47,254 nucleotides of DNA. Origin: Verrucomicrobiota bacterium. GTDB lineage: Bacteria > Verrucomicrobiota > Verrucomicrobiia > Verrucomicrobiales > Akkermansiaceae. The DNA is taken from the NCBI GenBank assembly GCA_026397725.1, contig JAPLUI010000326.1, forward strand, positions 1 through 47,254, written 5' to 3'. Numbering within the stretch: position 1 is the first letter of the stretch; each line of letters opens with the position of its first letter. Both the position numbers and the translations under genes were made by a program. Positions 9,570 to 18,654 of the stretch are shown piece after piece. The notes beneath the pieces are model-generated. The model made no database searches and was not told where the DNA came from. It saw only the letters and a program-made list of their open reading frames with translations.

Positions 9570-12344
9570 ATGAAGCACCATTCCATACCCCGCATGGCCA
9601 CCTGTCTGCTGGCCGCCTTAGCGCTGCTGTCCGGCATCCCGGCCGCCGCCGCCGACCTGTCAAAACTGCGCTGCGAATACCGCGACAACCCGCTCGGCAT
9701 CGACGCGGAGAAGCCGCGGCTGTCGTGGGTGATGGAGGACGGAGGTCAGAGGGCGGAGGACAGAGGACAGCAACAAAGCGCCTATCAGGTGCTGGTCGCT
9801 TCGTCTTCCGAGTTGCTCGCCAAAGACCAGGGCGACCTGTGGGACAGCAAGAAGGTGGCGTCCGAGCAAAGCATCCAAGTGGAATACGCGGGAAAACCGT
9901 TGGAATCGCGGATGGTTTGCCACTGGAAGGTGCGGGTGTGGGACAAGGACGGCAAAGCGTCGGCTTGGAGCAAGCCGGCCGGCTGGTCGATGGGCCTGTT
10001 AAAGCCCGATGATTGGCAGGCGAAGTGGGTCAAGGCGGGCGGCGACACGTCGCCGTGGCTGCGCAAGGAGTTCGCCCTAACAGCCGTGCCGGAGCGGGCG
10101 ATGGCATTTGTGAATGTGAAGGGTTACTATGAATTGTATGTGAACGGCAGGAAGGTGAGCGACGATGTGCTGGCTCCCGCTGTGGCCGTCTATGACAAGC
10201 GCTCGCTCTACACCACCTATGACATCAGCAAGTTCCTGCGTCCGGGCACCAACTGTGTGGGCGTATGGCTGGGCTTGGGCTTGCTCTTTCCCAAGGAGCT
10301 AGCACCTCTCGCACGCGTGCAACTCGATATGACGGTTGGCGGGCAGCGGGTGGTCGTGGGGACGGACACTTCCTGGACCTTCACGTCCAGCACCCATACC
10401 GAAATCGCGTGGGGATGGTGCGGGACTGGTTACGAGAAGATCGATGCCCGCCTTGACATCGCTGGTTGGAATGAGGTCGGATGCACCAATGCCCCCGTAT
10501 TGTCCGGAAGAAGCTTCGGGTGGCGTCCCGTGGAAGAGTACTCCGGGCCGACCGGCATTGCGACCGCACAATCCTGCCTCCCTAACCGCATCACGAAGGT
10601 CATTCCCGCGGTGGCCTGTGTGGCGCTGGATGACCATACAGTTGAATTTGATTTCGGCACCAATCTGTCCGGCTGGTTTCACTTGCGCCTGCCACAATTG
10701 GAAGCCGGCAAGACGGTGACCATGCATTATGCCGACAAGCGGTTCCAGTCCGTCGAGGGCGATGACACGCCGGCGGGCAAGGTCAAGCCGGCCCTGGATC
10801 CGAAGAAAATCGAAACGGCCAATGGGCCGGCCTACTATCAGACTAACAATCAGCGGACTGAATTCATCTCGGCCGGAAAAGCGGGCGAAGAGTTTTGCAA
10901 CAAATTCAACTACGAGGGTTTCCGCTACGTCATTGTGCAAGGGTTGCCGGTCAAACCGGCACTCGGTGATGCCGAGGCGCTGTTCATCGAATCGGACCTC
11001 GAACCCGTCGGGTCCTTTGAGTGCTCCAACGCGCTGTTCAATCGCATCCACCAAGTGAATCTGTGGACGATCCGCTGCCTGAATCTCGGCGGCTACATGG
11101 TGGACTGTCCCCACCGCGAGCGGATGGGCTATGGGGATGGCCAGAACGGCATCGACTCGCATATCATGAACCTGGACGCATCGGCCTTTTACGCCAAGTG
11201 GGCCATCGACTGGCTGGATGCGCAGGATCCGCTCACCGGCAAGTCCGCCCAATATTCGCCGCCCAACCACGGCGACCCAAGCTGCTGGTTTCCCTGGGGC
11301 GGCATGGTCGATGTGATGCCTTGGAAGGCCTACCTCTACTACGGGGATCGTAGATTGCTTGAACGCGCCTACGAGCCGATGGTGCGCTATCCCACGATGT
11401 ATCTTGAGAGCTTTTATCCCGGCGGTGGCATTGACCGGCAAGGGGGCGACGGCGGCTGCGACTGGGTGGCTCCCAACATCGGCATGACGGCCCCGCCCGG
11501 CACCGAACTTTTCATCAACTGCTATCGCGTGTATCTCATGGATCTGCTGGCCAAGTCGGCAGACGTTCTAGGCCGGACTGATGAGGCGAAGCGCCACCGG
11601 GCCAAGAGCCAGCAACTTAAAGCACTCATCAATACCGCCTACTATAAGGAAAATGAAAAGCTTTACGATAGCGACAGGCAGTTGAGCCAGGCCATGCCTC
11701 TTTTGATGGGCGTGGTCCCTGACGCCTTGCGTGGATCCGTTTTGAAACGGCTGGAAGAGAGCATCCTGGTAAAGAACAAAGGGCATCTGGACACCGGCAT
11801 GCTGGGCACCTATTTCCTGCTGCAATCCCTCATGGAATCCGGACGCAATGATCTGGCCAGCACCATCATCAACCAGCAGGATTTCCCGGGCTGGGGGTAC
11901 ATGCTGTCGCAGGGAGCGACCACCTTCTGGGAACAGTGGAACGGATCATGGTCTCAAATCCACTCATGCTACGTCAGCCCCGGCAGTTGGTTCTACCAAG
12001 GACTGGCCGGCATCCGCCCGGATGAAACCGGTCCCGGCTTCAAAAAGATCATCATCAGGCCGGCCATCGTCGGTGATCTAACCTGGGTGAAGTGCGGTTA
12101 TGACTCGATCCACGGGAAGATCGTCAGCAACTGGAAGCGCGATGGCGACAAACTGACCATGGATGTCACCATCCCCGCCAATACTACGGCAGTGGTATAT
12201 GTCCCGGCCAAGGATGAAGCGGGGGTCACCGAGTCCGGCAAGCCTGCCGGCAAAGTTGATGGCGTCAAATTCCTGCGCATGGAAAGCGGCGCGGCGGTCT
12301 ATGAGGTTGGGTCGGGCCAGTATAGCTTCAAGGCAGACAAGTAA
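9570..12344 (+). CDS. Secreted GH78 alpha-L-rhamnosidase, second of a tandem pair
   Basis: The protein has about 924 residues. ATG 9570 is preferred because GGAGA lies about seven bases upstream and a signal peptide (MKHHSIPRMATCLLAALALL) follows; ATG 9546, overlapping the previous stop, is an alternative that adds eight residues. The domain order is the same as its neighbour. DCPHRERMGYGDGQ places the likely general acid at Glu517, and TTFWEQW the general base at Glu788. Compared with copy one it has an insertion of about 30 residues around nt 10740-10860 (near VEGDDTPAGKVKPALDPKK) and a different loop in the region of nt 10490-10540, both in the middle, where substrate selectivity may have diverged. 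It is the last gene of the saccharolytic operon; only noncoding repeat DNA follows. Confidence 0.9.
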   Translation: MKHHSIPRMATCLLAALALLSGIPAAAADLSKLRCEYRDNPLGIDAEKPRLSWVMEDGGQRAEDRGQQQSAYQVLVASSSELLAKDQGDLWDSKKVASEQSIQVEYAGKPLESRMVCHWKVRVWDKDGKASAWSKPAGWSMGLLKPDDWQAKWVKAGGDTSPWLRKEFALTAVPERAMAFVNVKGYYELYVNGRKVSDDVLAPAVAVYDKRSLYTTYDISKFLRPGTNCVGVWLGLGLLFPKELAPLARVQLDMTVGGQRVVVGTDTSWTFTSSTHTEIAWGWCGTGYEKIDARLDIAGWNEVGCTNAPVLSGRSFGWRPVEEYSGPTGIATAQSCLPNRITKVIPAVACVALDDHTVEFDFGTNLSGWFHLRLPQLEAGKTVTMHYADKRFQSVEGDDTPAGKVKPALDPKKIETANGPAYYQTNNQRTEFISAGKAGEEFCNKFNYEGFRYVIVQGLPVKPALGDAEALFIESDLEPVGSFECSNALFNRIHQVNLWTIRCLNLGGYMVDCPHRERMGYGDGQNGIDSHIMNLDASAFYAKWAIDWLDAQDPLTGKSAQYSPPNHGDPSCWFPWGGMVDVMPWKAYLYYGDRRLLERAYEPMVRYPTMYLESFYPGGGIDRQGGDGGCDWVAPNIGMTAPPGTELFINCYRVYLMDLLAKSADVLGRTDEAKRHRAKSQQLKALINTAYYKENEKLYDSDRQLSQAMPLLMGVVPDALRGSVLKRLEESILVKNKGHLDTGMLGTYFLLQSLMESGRNDLASTIINQQDFPGWGYMLSQGATTFWEQWNGSWSQIHSCYVSPGSWFYQGLAGIRPDETGPGFKKIIIRPAIVGDLTWVKCGYDSIHGKIVSNWKRDGDKLTMDVTIPANTTAVVYVPAKDEAGVTESGKPAGKVDGVKFLRMESGAAVYEVGSGQYSFKADK

Positions 12345-12606
12345 GGCTAAACAGGGAGAGCTGCGGCTAGACCATGCTTCACGCCGAAGATTTCAACATT
12401 CAACATTCAACTTCCAACATTCAATGATCAAGTAAGAGCAAGACAGGACACCGCATCGGCACTTCTGCCACCCGAAAACCCATGCGCCGATGATTCACGA
12501 ATTCGTCTGAAACGCCAAAAAGTGCCAACTCATTTTCCGCCGGGATCAGGAACTGTGTGGTTGCCTTGGTTGGGGTTTCTTGCTTGGGAGAGTCAGGCTT
12601 TCATCG
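12345..12606. other. Noncoding gap between convergent genes
   Basis: These 262 bases separate the GH78 stop from the stop of the convergent GH99-like gene. They contain a CATTCAA-type repeat array, listed separately. A GGCACTT and an AAGTGCC lie about 60 bases apart; they are too widely spaced for a convincing terminator. I see no open reading frame with family character here. Confidence 0.6.
12392..12432. repeat. CATTCAA heptanucleotide array, copy 1
   Basis: Imperfect tandem TTCAACA/CATTCAA units end in a block whose reverse complement, CTTGATCATTGAATGTT, also begins the copy at 22603. So the element occurs in the two places in opposite orientation. It lies in the gap downstream of the GH78 pair. 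Confidence 0.85.
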
Positions 12607-14391
12607 TCATTGGGGAGAGCGGAGCGGGATCTTGAAATTGGCGCGGTAGTTGCAACGGTCGTTTGGCGCGACATCGCCATTGAGGGTGAAATCGGACCAC
12701 TCGCCGGTCTGTTGGATGTTATCGGCCCACTTGAAGTCGATGGTGAAGGATTCCGCAGTCAGTCCGAGGGCGACGCGTGGGATGGCGATTTCCAGCTCGT
12801 TGCCGGCGGTGCGGAACTCGACGTCGCTCACCGCTTGCCATTGATAGCCACCGCCATCGTTGCGCTCCAAGGTGGTGATCCCGGGCCGGACATTGGAGCG
12901 GTTGATCACCCAATCGTAGCCGAGCCAGCCGGTCTTCGGGTTGTTGTCGGCGTCGATGTAGAGCAACATCCAGTTAGGATCGGTCCGGGGCGTTAGCGAG
13001 GCGCTGGTGCTCACGCAGAAATACACATGCTCCGCATCGGCGGAAACCTTGGCGGTGGCAATGTCGTTGCGTCCGGATTTGTTGGAAAATGGCGGCTGTC
13101 CCTGCCAGCCGGGGTGGTCACGGCTCGCGGCATCGCCAAGGGTATCGCGGAACACCGGCCAGCCATCCGCCCAGTCGCTGAAATCGCCGTCGATTTTGAT
13201 TGGCACCTGCCTGATCCCGGGCAGGGCGCGGGTACCCTTGTATTTCCGGATGTTGGCGACCATCTGATAGTAATAGGCATCGCCGAAGCCGCCTTGCATC
13301 GGCTCGATGTCACGGCTGAATTCCGCGGAGAATTGATCCACAAAATAGGTGCCGCCGGGCTTGAGCTTGACGCCGCCCATCGACATTTCCCCCTTGGGGT
13401 CGATGAAGCGCTGGGCGATCCACTCGTTCCAACCGGTGATCATGACGAATGGTGGAGCCACCTCCAAGGCACGTCTCCATTGCTCGGCGAAATACAGTCC
13501 CTCGGCGGAGCGGCACTGGTCCGGCGGTGGCTGGACGCCGGCGTGGAAACTGCGTCCGATCGGAGTGATCGGATGTTCCGCCGTGGCAACGGTGATTTGT
13601 TCCGGAGTCGTTGGGGAATCGTGCCAGCCGGGGGTCTGGGGAGAATGATCAAGCCATGGCCATTTGTCCCGGCCGTCACCAAACCATGCCTGACCCTTGG
13701 TCCAGGCCCATGACTGACGGATGGTGAAGAAGGTTTTCACTTCCGCAGACAGCCCGTCGGAAGGAGCGAGCAGGAGCGGTTTGCCAAGCCATGCGGCCCA
13801 ATGGGACCGCCCTTTGCCGGGCTTGTAGAAAGTCTGATAGAGGTGCTCGACGGTGCGTGCGCTGGCGGAGTTGGCGAGGAAGGCGATGGTCGGCGTCCGC
13901 TGGCCCAGGGCATTCATTTCATCCATCACCGCGAGCAGGGAATCCCGAACTGAGTCATAAGTGAGCGCATTGGTGACATCCAGCAACAGCACGTCCACTC
14001 CGGCATCCGCGAGCATCTGCATGTGTTTGCGGAGGACATAGCGGTCATCCTGCTTGTAATATCCAAAGAGGGGTTCCCCCCAGTGATGGAAGGCATGTTC
14101 GGGTCCGTATGTCGGATGTTCCGGATTGGCGGCGAAGATTTTCGTTAGATCATGCACCGGGCCCTGACCTTCGTTCCACAGGAAATAGAACATCCCGACG
14201 GTTCTGTTGGGTTTGACGGGGCCAGTGGTGTCGTTGAGGGGCAGGGAGCGGCCGAGTCCGTCAGTGGCGACCCAGGTATCCGCGAGGGTGTCCCATGAGA
14301 GAACCTTGGCGGATTGGGCCAACGTCGGGCAGGCCATGGCAGCCAGAGCCATTGCGGGTGCGAAGCGGCGAATGATGACAGGCGATTTCAT
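12607..14391 (-). CDS. Secreted GH71/99-like glycosidase with C-terminal carbohydrate-binding beta domain
   Basis: The protein has 594 residues from ATG 14391, chosen because MKSPVIIRRFAPAMALAAMACPTLAQ is a signal peptide. The frame is open further upstream, but that extension overlaps an opposite-strand gene remnant and has no family character. Residues of about 60-430 resemble the (beta/alpha)8 barrel of GH99/GH71-like proteins: GMFYFLWNEGQG near the start, DAGVDVLLLDVTNALTY, and WNEWIAQRF late in the barrel. Residues of about 445-590 look like a CBM9/DOMON-type beta sandwich (IDGDFSDWADGWPVF, YIDADNNPKTGWLGYDW). It is transcribed towards the GH78 operon and probably has its own promoter. 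It would act outside the cytoplasm; the substrate is unknown, since GH99 members cleave alpha-mannosides but many Verrucomicrobiota homologues are uncharacterised. Confidence 0.75.
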   Translation of the reverse strand: MKSPVIIRRFAPAMALAAMACPTLAQSAKVLSWDTLADTWVATDGLGRSLPLNDTTGPVKPNRTVGMFYFLWNEGQGPVHDLTKIFAANPEHPTYGPEHAFHHWGEPLFGYYKQDDRYVLRKHMQMLADAGVDVLLLDVTNALTYDSVRDSLLAVMDEMNALGQRTPTIAFLANSASARTVEHLYQTFYKPGKGRSHWAAWLGKPLLLAPSDGLSAEVKTFFTIRQSWAWTKGQAWFGDGRDKWPWLDHSPQTPGWHDSPTTPEQITVATAEHPITPIGRSFHAGVQPPPDQCRSAEGLYFAEQWRRALEVAPPFVMITGWNEWIAQRFIDPKGEMSMGGVKLKPGGTYFVDQFSAEFSRDIEPMQGGFGDAYYYQMVANIRKYKGTRALPGIRQVPIKIDGDFSDWADGWPVFRDTLGDAASRDHPGWQGQPPFSNKSGRNDIATAKVSADAEHVYFCVSTSASLTPRTDPNWMLLYIDADNNPKTGWLGYDWVINRSNVRPGITTLERNDGGGYQWQAVSDVEFRTAGNELEIAIPRVALGLTAESFTIDFKWADNIQQTGEWSDFTLNGDVAPNDRCNYRANFKIPLRSPQ

Positions 14392-14539
14392 TGAGGGTGA
14401 GCGGGGCAATATGTTTGAGCAGTGAATCAATTTGAGCGCTTCTTGCTGCGGTGGAATGGATTTCGAGGTGGAATGATGCCGGATGTGGGAATCAACGACA
14501 ACCACAATGTTGTTGCACGAAGCAAAGGTATTTCTCCGA

Positions 14540-14875
14540 CCTCTGAACTCCGCCTCCCCTACCCGCCTCTTCCTTGACCTTGGCACCGTGAAGGAAATGG
14601 CGCGGGTCGAAATCAACGGGCGCGATCTGGGTGTGACGTGGTGTCCGCCGTGGCGGGTGGCGGTTCCGGCAGGTCTGCCCCAGGCCTCCGACAATCAACT
14701 GGTGATCACGGTGGCCAACACCTGGAACAACCGCCTATGTGCCGATGCCGCATGGCCGGCCCAAGAGCGGTTGACTCGCGTGGGGCCCCGTCTCGAGGGC
14801 AGAACTGGCACCCAAACCGTCGGCTTGTTGGGCCCCGTGACGTTACAAATGGCTGTCCCGGCGGATGGGCAGTAA
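14540..14875 (+). pseudogene. Orphan C-terminal domain of a GH106-like alpha-L-rhamnosidase
   Basis: From about RLFLDLGTVKEMARV onward, this reading frame encodes the galactose-binding-like C-terminal domain of GH106-type glycosidases: NGRDLGVTWCPPWRV, VANTWNNRLCADA and the ending TVGLLGPVTLQ. The same block closes the intact GH106 fusion at 42099-45767 in this window (NDKPLGILWKPPYSCDV, ITNLWANRLVGDA). Nothing of the catalytic part is present upstream; the preceding DNA is the 5' region of the opposite-strand GH99-like gene. It therefore looks like the tail of a gene whose front was lost by deletion or rearrangement. The frame starts formally at 14483, but the first codons have no family similarity. 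Confidence 0.75.
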
Positions 14876-15044
14876 GAAGGGACGAAGAATACCGGTATTT
14901 ATGCAGTGTGTGAGGGTGATCAATGAAAGAAAAAATGAATGGTGCACACTTGGCAAAACAAAAGAATGGACATAAAGTATGCAACACCCACTGATGGCAA
15001 GACGTGGCTTTGGTCATGACTTGAGACACGGTGGCGACTGTCCC

Positions 15045-18000
15045 ATGAAAGGAATCGTAACAGCTTTCCAATCCGCCCGCGGGTTCCATCGCGGCTTCGC
15101 CTTGGTTGTGACGCTCTCGCTGATGATCCTGCTGACGATCATCGCGGTCGGATTGCTCACTCTCGCGGCGGTTGCGCTTCGCACCAGCGGCGAAAGTGAA
15201 GCGTTGGCCACTGCACGGGCGAATGCCCGCCTGGCGCTCATGCTGGCACTTGGAGATCTGCAGCAATCGCTAGGGCCTGACCAAGCCGTTACAGCCACAT
15301 CCGGGATTCTCCAGAGCCCGGGGAAACCCGGTCTCACTGGGGTTTGGAGTTCGTGGGACTATGACCCTGCTGCCGCCAGCCTGGATTATACCAGTCCTAA
15401 AACCCAGACGGCAACCGACAGCGATTCCGTGGGTTTCAGGCGCTGGCTTGTTTCCTGTCCTGACCCAACCGCGGTGACCCGACGTGATTTCGGGAATCTC
15501 CCGTGGTCCGGAGACACGATCACACTCGCTGACCGGGCGACCTTCGGTGGTGACTTGCCGACCGGGCGTCCCATCGTTGCGGGCCGGGTTCCCATTTCCA
15601 GAAATGGAAAAGACCAGGGGGCCTGTGCCTGGCATGTCGCGGATGAGTCCGTAAAGGCCCGCATCAATGCCTATCGGGATCCTCGTGACAAACCAACTCT
15701 CGCCCAACAGTGTGCATTGCTTGCGGGCCACCGGCCGGATGTTTCGGTCATGGATAAGGCCTTGAATTTCCTCCCGAAAGACTCGACTCCACACGAATAC
15801 CAGCAAGCCAACGACGGCGCGGCAAAGATCACGAGTCTCGGCCAGGTTGCATTGATCGGCGGCCAGGATACTCCCAAGAATACCCTTCGGAAATTCCGCA
15901 ACGACGTGACTCCTTACTCCCTGGGAGTGCTGGCGGATGTTCGCAAAGGCGGGCTCAAGCGGGACCTTTCATCCATCTTCGAGATGAGCCAATCATCTAT
16001 GACTGTGGTCCTGCCGCCGGATTATTCGAATAAGGGACTCTACCAATCCACACACGGAATTACCGGATATTCCGACCCCAAATGGCGCGTGCTGTCTGCT
16101 TATTACAACATCTTCAAGAACATCACCAACATCAATGCCACCCCGACCTATTTTCAGCTACCCTTAACAGACATTTCAATGCCGGCCAGCGGCAGCCAGC
16201 CGACCCCGCCGACCGGGTTCGCGCCCGTCCCGGTGATTGCCAAAATGCAGGTCATCTTCAGTATCGTCACACGCAACAACCACTGGGTCGCTTATGATGA
16301 CACCAGTAGCAAACTTCACTTGATGTTCACCCCTCTCGTGACCCTGCACAATCCCTACAACATCAATATTTCATTCGATCTCATGGAGGTGGGCTTCGAC
16401 AGCATGCCGATCGGATTCCAATTCACGGTCGGATCAAACACGAATGGCCGTCTCGTTCCGTTCAACGAACTCTATGACGGATCCGGACGAACGGGGGGCT
16501 ATATCAAAAAAGCGATCGTGATGAAAATCGCGAATTGGACCGACTATGATAGAACCACCAGCAAAACCCAGACGACGGCCCAAATCGAGGCTGAAGCGGA
16601 GGCTGAAAACAACCAGCCCAAGAGCGGGCCTATTACCATGAAGCCGGGACAAACCCTCATCTGCGCTCCGTATTTGAATCCAAGCGAATACTTCGCCACC
16701 AATGGGGAGGGTACTGGACCCGGCGGCACCACATTTTTCGACTATGCGAATTCCCTCAGCCGGTCGCTCAAGGCCAAGCCCGGATATAACGGACCTTTCA
16801 TCGGCCTTGACCTCGACTGGCTCAACCCGTATGGCACCGCGGTAATGGACTGCACCAGAAAGCCCCCAAACAACACTCCAATCCAGGTGACTTGCGGTCC
16901 GGCGTTGCCCACCCAGGGTGGCAGCGCGTCGTTCGATGTGAAAGTGAAAATCGGTGTTGGCGGCACTACCCGTGACTATGGTGGCATCCGCTTTGAATAC
17001 CCGGCTCTGACGGATTTGCAGGGCACGCTCAAAGCATTGACATTCAATACCACGGCTTTGGACTCTTTTGTGGATTTCAATGATCCGCTTAGCAATCACG
17101 CCAACGGCAAGCCCTTCGCACTTTTCTCCGCCTATGCCCGGACGACCAGCGGCGGGGTCAATGAATCGGGTGTCCGGTCGAAGAACAGCGTGCTCGGCAA
17201 CGCCTTGTTGAATGGTCGTTTTGCAGGCAAGCCGTTTCTGTTCAACAATCCCGCGCTGCCAATCGCCACGGCGAATCTGAAGAACAGCAAATTGGGTGCC
17301 CTGTCTTATGAATTGAGCCTGGAGCCGGTCAATATAGGCAGTCTGAACCGCATTTTGCAGAGCGACGCCACCAACCGCACAAGATATCTCACCGGCAACA
17401 CGACCAAGCTGGGCACCAAATCCGGCAGCTATCTGGAACTTCCCCTGGGGCCGATGCAAACGATCGCGGATTTCCGCCGGTCCAATGCCTTGGCTTCTCC
17501 TTTCGCGCCAAGTTTCGTGCAGCCTGTTGGGAATTCCACGGCCTCTCCGCTGATGCACACCAACAAGGTCTCGGAGCGCGGCCCTGATGGATACAATCTT
17601 CTCGATCACTCGGTGCTGGCGAACCACGCGCTCTATGATGGCTTCTACTTCTCGACCTTCGCGACCGATGCCGGATCGCCGGTCTCCGTGTTCAATGGCT
17701 TCATGGCTGGAACCCGGGCACTGGCTTCGCAAGCCTTCCAGCCCTATTTGCCTGAGGGGATTACGGCGCAGGACGCCGCGGCATCGTTGTTTGCAGGCGG
17801 CAAACCACGAAACGACGCCTATAAGAAGGCGGCCCAATATCAGATGGTGCAGGGACCTTTCAACGTGAACTCCACCAATGTGAACGCATGGAAGGCCAAG
17901 CTCGCATCCATGAGAGGCTGCAACGTCCCGATTCTTTCGTTGCTCACTGGCACCAAAGCCCAACAAGCCGCGGTGGATAATCCCATCTTCCCAATGTCAT

Positions 18001-18647
18001 TGTTGAACGCCGCGGCAAATGATCTCGGGCTGGATTTGGCCACCGATCCGGGCAAGGAGAACCGATGGAACGGATTCCGCCAACTCACCAATGCTGAACT
18101 CGACACCCTGGCCCGAAGGATCGTCGATGAGGTGAAAAACCGCGGCCCGTTCCTCTCCATGTCAGAATTCGTGAACCGCCGCATTGGAGCTGACAGCGAG
18201 TTGACCCGACGAGGGGCGTTGGAGGCCGCGATCGAGGCTTCCGGCATCAATAACGGCACGTTCACCAATCAAGTCCCCATCCAGGCTGCCGACATCTCGG
18301 ATCCCGCAATCTACGGATTCCAAACCCCGGCAGTCGTCACCGGGAATCCCGCGGCGGGAGCGCCCGGATGGATCAGCCAGGGCGACCTGATGCGCATCCT
18401 GGAGCCTGCCGCGACCGTCCGCTCGGATACCTTTGTCATCCGCGTGTGTGGCGAAGCGAAGGACGGCGACAAGGTGGTCCGTGCCTATGCGGAGGCGGTC
18501 TGTCAGCGGATCCCCGAGTATGTGGATTCGTCCAGCACACCCGCGGCAGGGGATCTGACCGGCTCCACAATCCCGCTGGCTAACAAAAGATTCGGCCGAC
18601 AAATGATGCTGGTATCATTCCGTTGGCTCTCACCCACAGAAATCTGA
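15045..18647 (+). CDS. Verru_Chthon cassette protein A-like giant pseudopilin-type protein
   Basis: The protein has about 1200 residues. ATG 15045 (MKGIVTAFQSARGFHRGF) is preferred over ATG 14979 because it places a short basic leader directly before a prepilin-like R-G-F/ALVVTLSLMILLTIIAVGLL helix, but no strong ribosome-binding site separates the two. The N-terminal helix followed by ATARANARLALMLALGDLQ is the signature opening of the large protein A of the Verru_Chthon cassettes of Verrucomicrobiota, which sit beside smaller pseudopilin-like proteins and are thought to form a type II secretion-like or pilus-like surface assembly. The long remainder is a polar, probably extracellular beta-rich region with no catalytic motif that I recognise. 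Cassette proteins B, C and D are not visible nearby, only a small partner gene downstream. Confidence 0.75.
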   Translation: MKGIVTAFQSARGFHRGFALVVTLSLMILLTIIAVGLLTLAAVALRTSGESEALATARANARLALMLALGDLQQSLGPDQAVTATSGILQSPGKPGLTGVWSSWDYDPAAASLDYTSPKTQTATDSDSVGFRRWLVSCPDPTAVTRRDFGNLPWSGDTITLADRATFGGDLPTGRPIVAGRVPISRNGKDQGACAWHVADESVKARINAYRDPRDKPTLAQQCALLAGHRPDVSVMDKALNFLPKDSTPHEYQQANDGAAKITSLGQVALIGGQDTPKNTLRKFRNDVTPYSLGVLADVRKGGLKRDLSSIFEMSQSSMTVVLPPDYSNKGLYQSTHGITGYSDPKWRVLSAYYNIFKNITNINATPTYFQLPLTDISMPASGSQPTPPTGFAPVPVIAKMQVIFSIVTRNNHWVAYDDTSSKLHLMFTPLVTLHNPYNINISFDLMEVGFDSMPIGFQFTVGSNTNGRLVPFNELYDGSGRTGGYIKKAIVMKIANWTDYDRTTSKTQTTAQIEAEAEAENNQPKSGPITMKPGQTLICAPYLNPSEYFATNGEGTGPGGTTFFDYANSLSRSLKAKPGYNGPFIGLDLDWLNPYGTAVMDCTRKPPNNTPIQVTCGPALPTQGGSASFDVKVKIGVGGTTRDYGGIRFEYPALTDLQGTLKALTFNTTALDSFVDFNDPLSNHANGKPFALFSAYARTTSGGVNESGVRSKNSVLGNALLNGRFAGKPFLFNNPALPIATANLKNSKLGALSYELSLEPVNIGSLNRILQSDATNRTRYLTGNTTKLGTKSGSYLELPLGPMQTIADFRRSNALASPFAPSFVQPVGNSTASPLMHTNKVSERGPDGYNLLDHSVLANHALYDGFYFSTFATDAGSPVSVFNGFMAGTRALASQAFQPYLPEGITAQDAAASLFAGGKPRNDAYKKAAQYQMVQGPFNVNSTNVNAWKAKLASMRGCNVPILSLLTGTKAQQAAVDNPIFPMSLLNAAANDLGLDLATDPGKENRWNGFRQLTNAELDTLARRIVDEVKNRGPFLSMSEFVNRRIGADSELTRRGALEAAIEASGINNGTFTNQVPIQAADISDPAIYGFQTPAVVTGNPAAGAPGWISQGDLMRILEPAATVRSDTFVIRVCGEAKDGDKVVRAYAEAVCQRIPEYVDSSSTPAAGDLTGSTIPLANKRFGRQMMLVSFRWLSPTEI

Positions 18648-18654
18648 ATTTGCT

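Noticed and set aside
12459..12530. GGCACTT/AAGTGCC inverted repeat as a terminator
   Set aside because: The arms are only 7 bp and about 60 bases apart, which is weak by chance standards.
14392..14694. N-terminal extension of the GH99-like protein
   Set aside because: It is Arg/His-rich, overlaps the opposite-strand GH106 remnant and precedes a proper signal peptide at ATG 14391.
16434..17966. A 510-codon minus-strand open frame antisense to the Verru_Chthon protein A-like gene
   Set aside because: It is a shadow of the plus-strand gene; composition is Arg/Gly/His-rich and no domain is recognisable.
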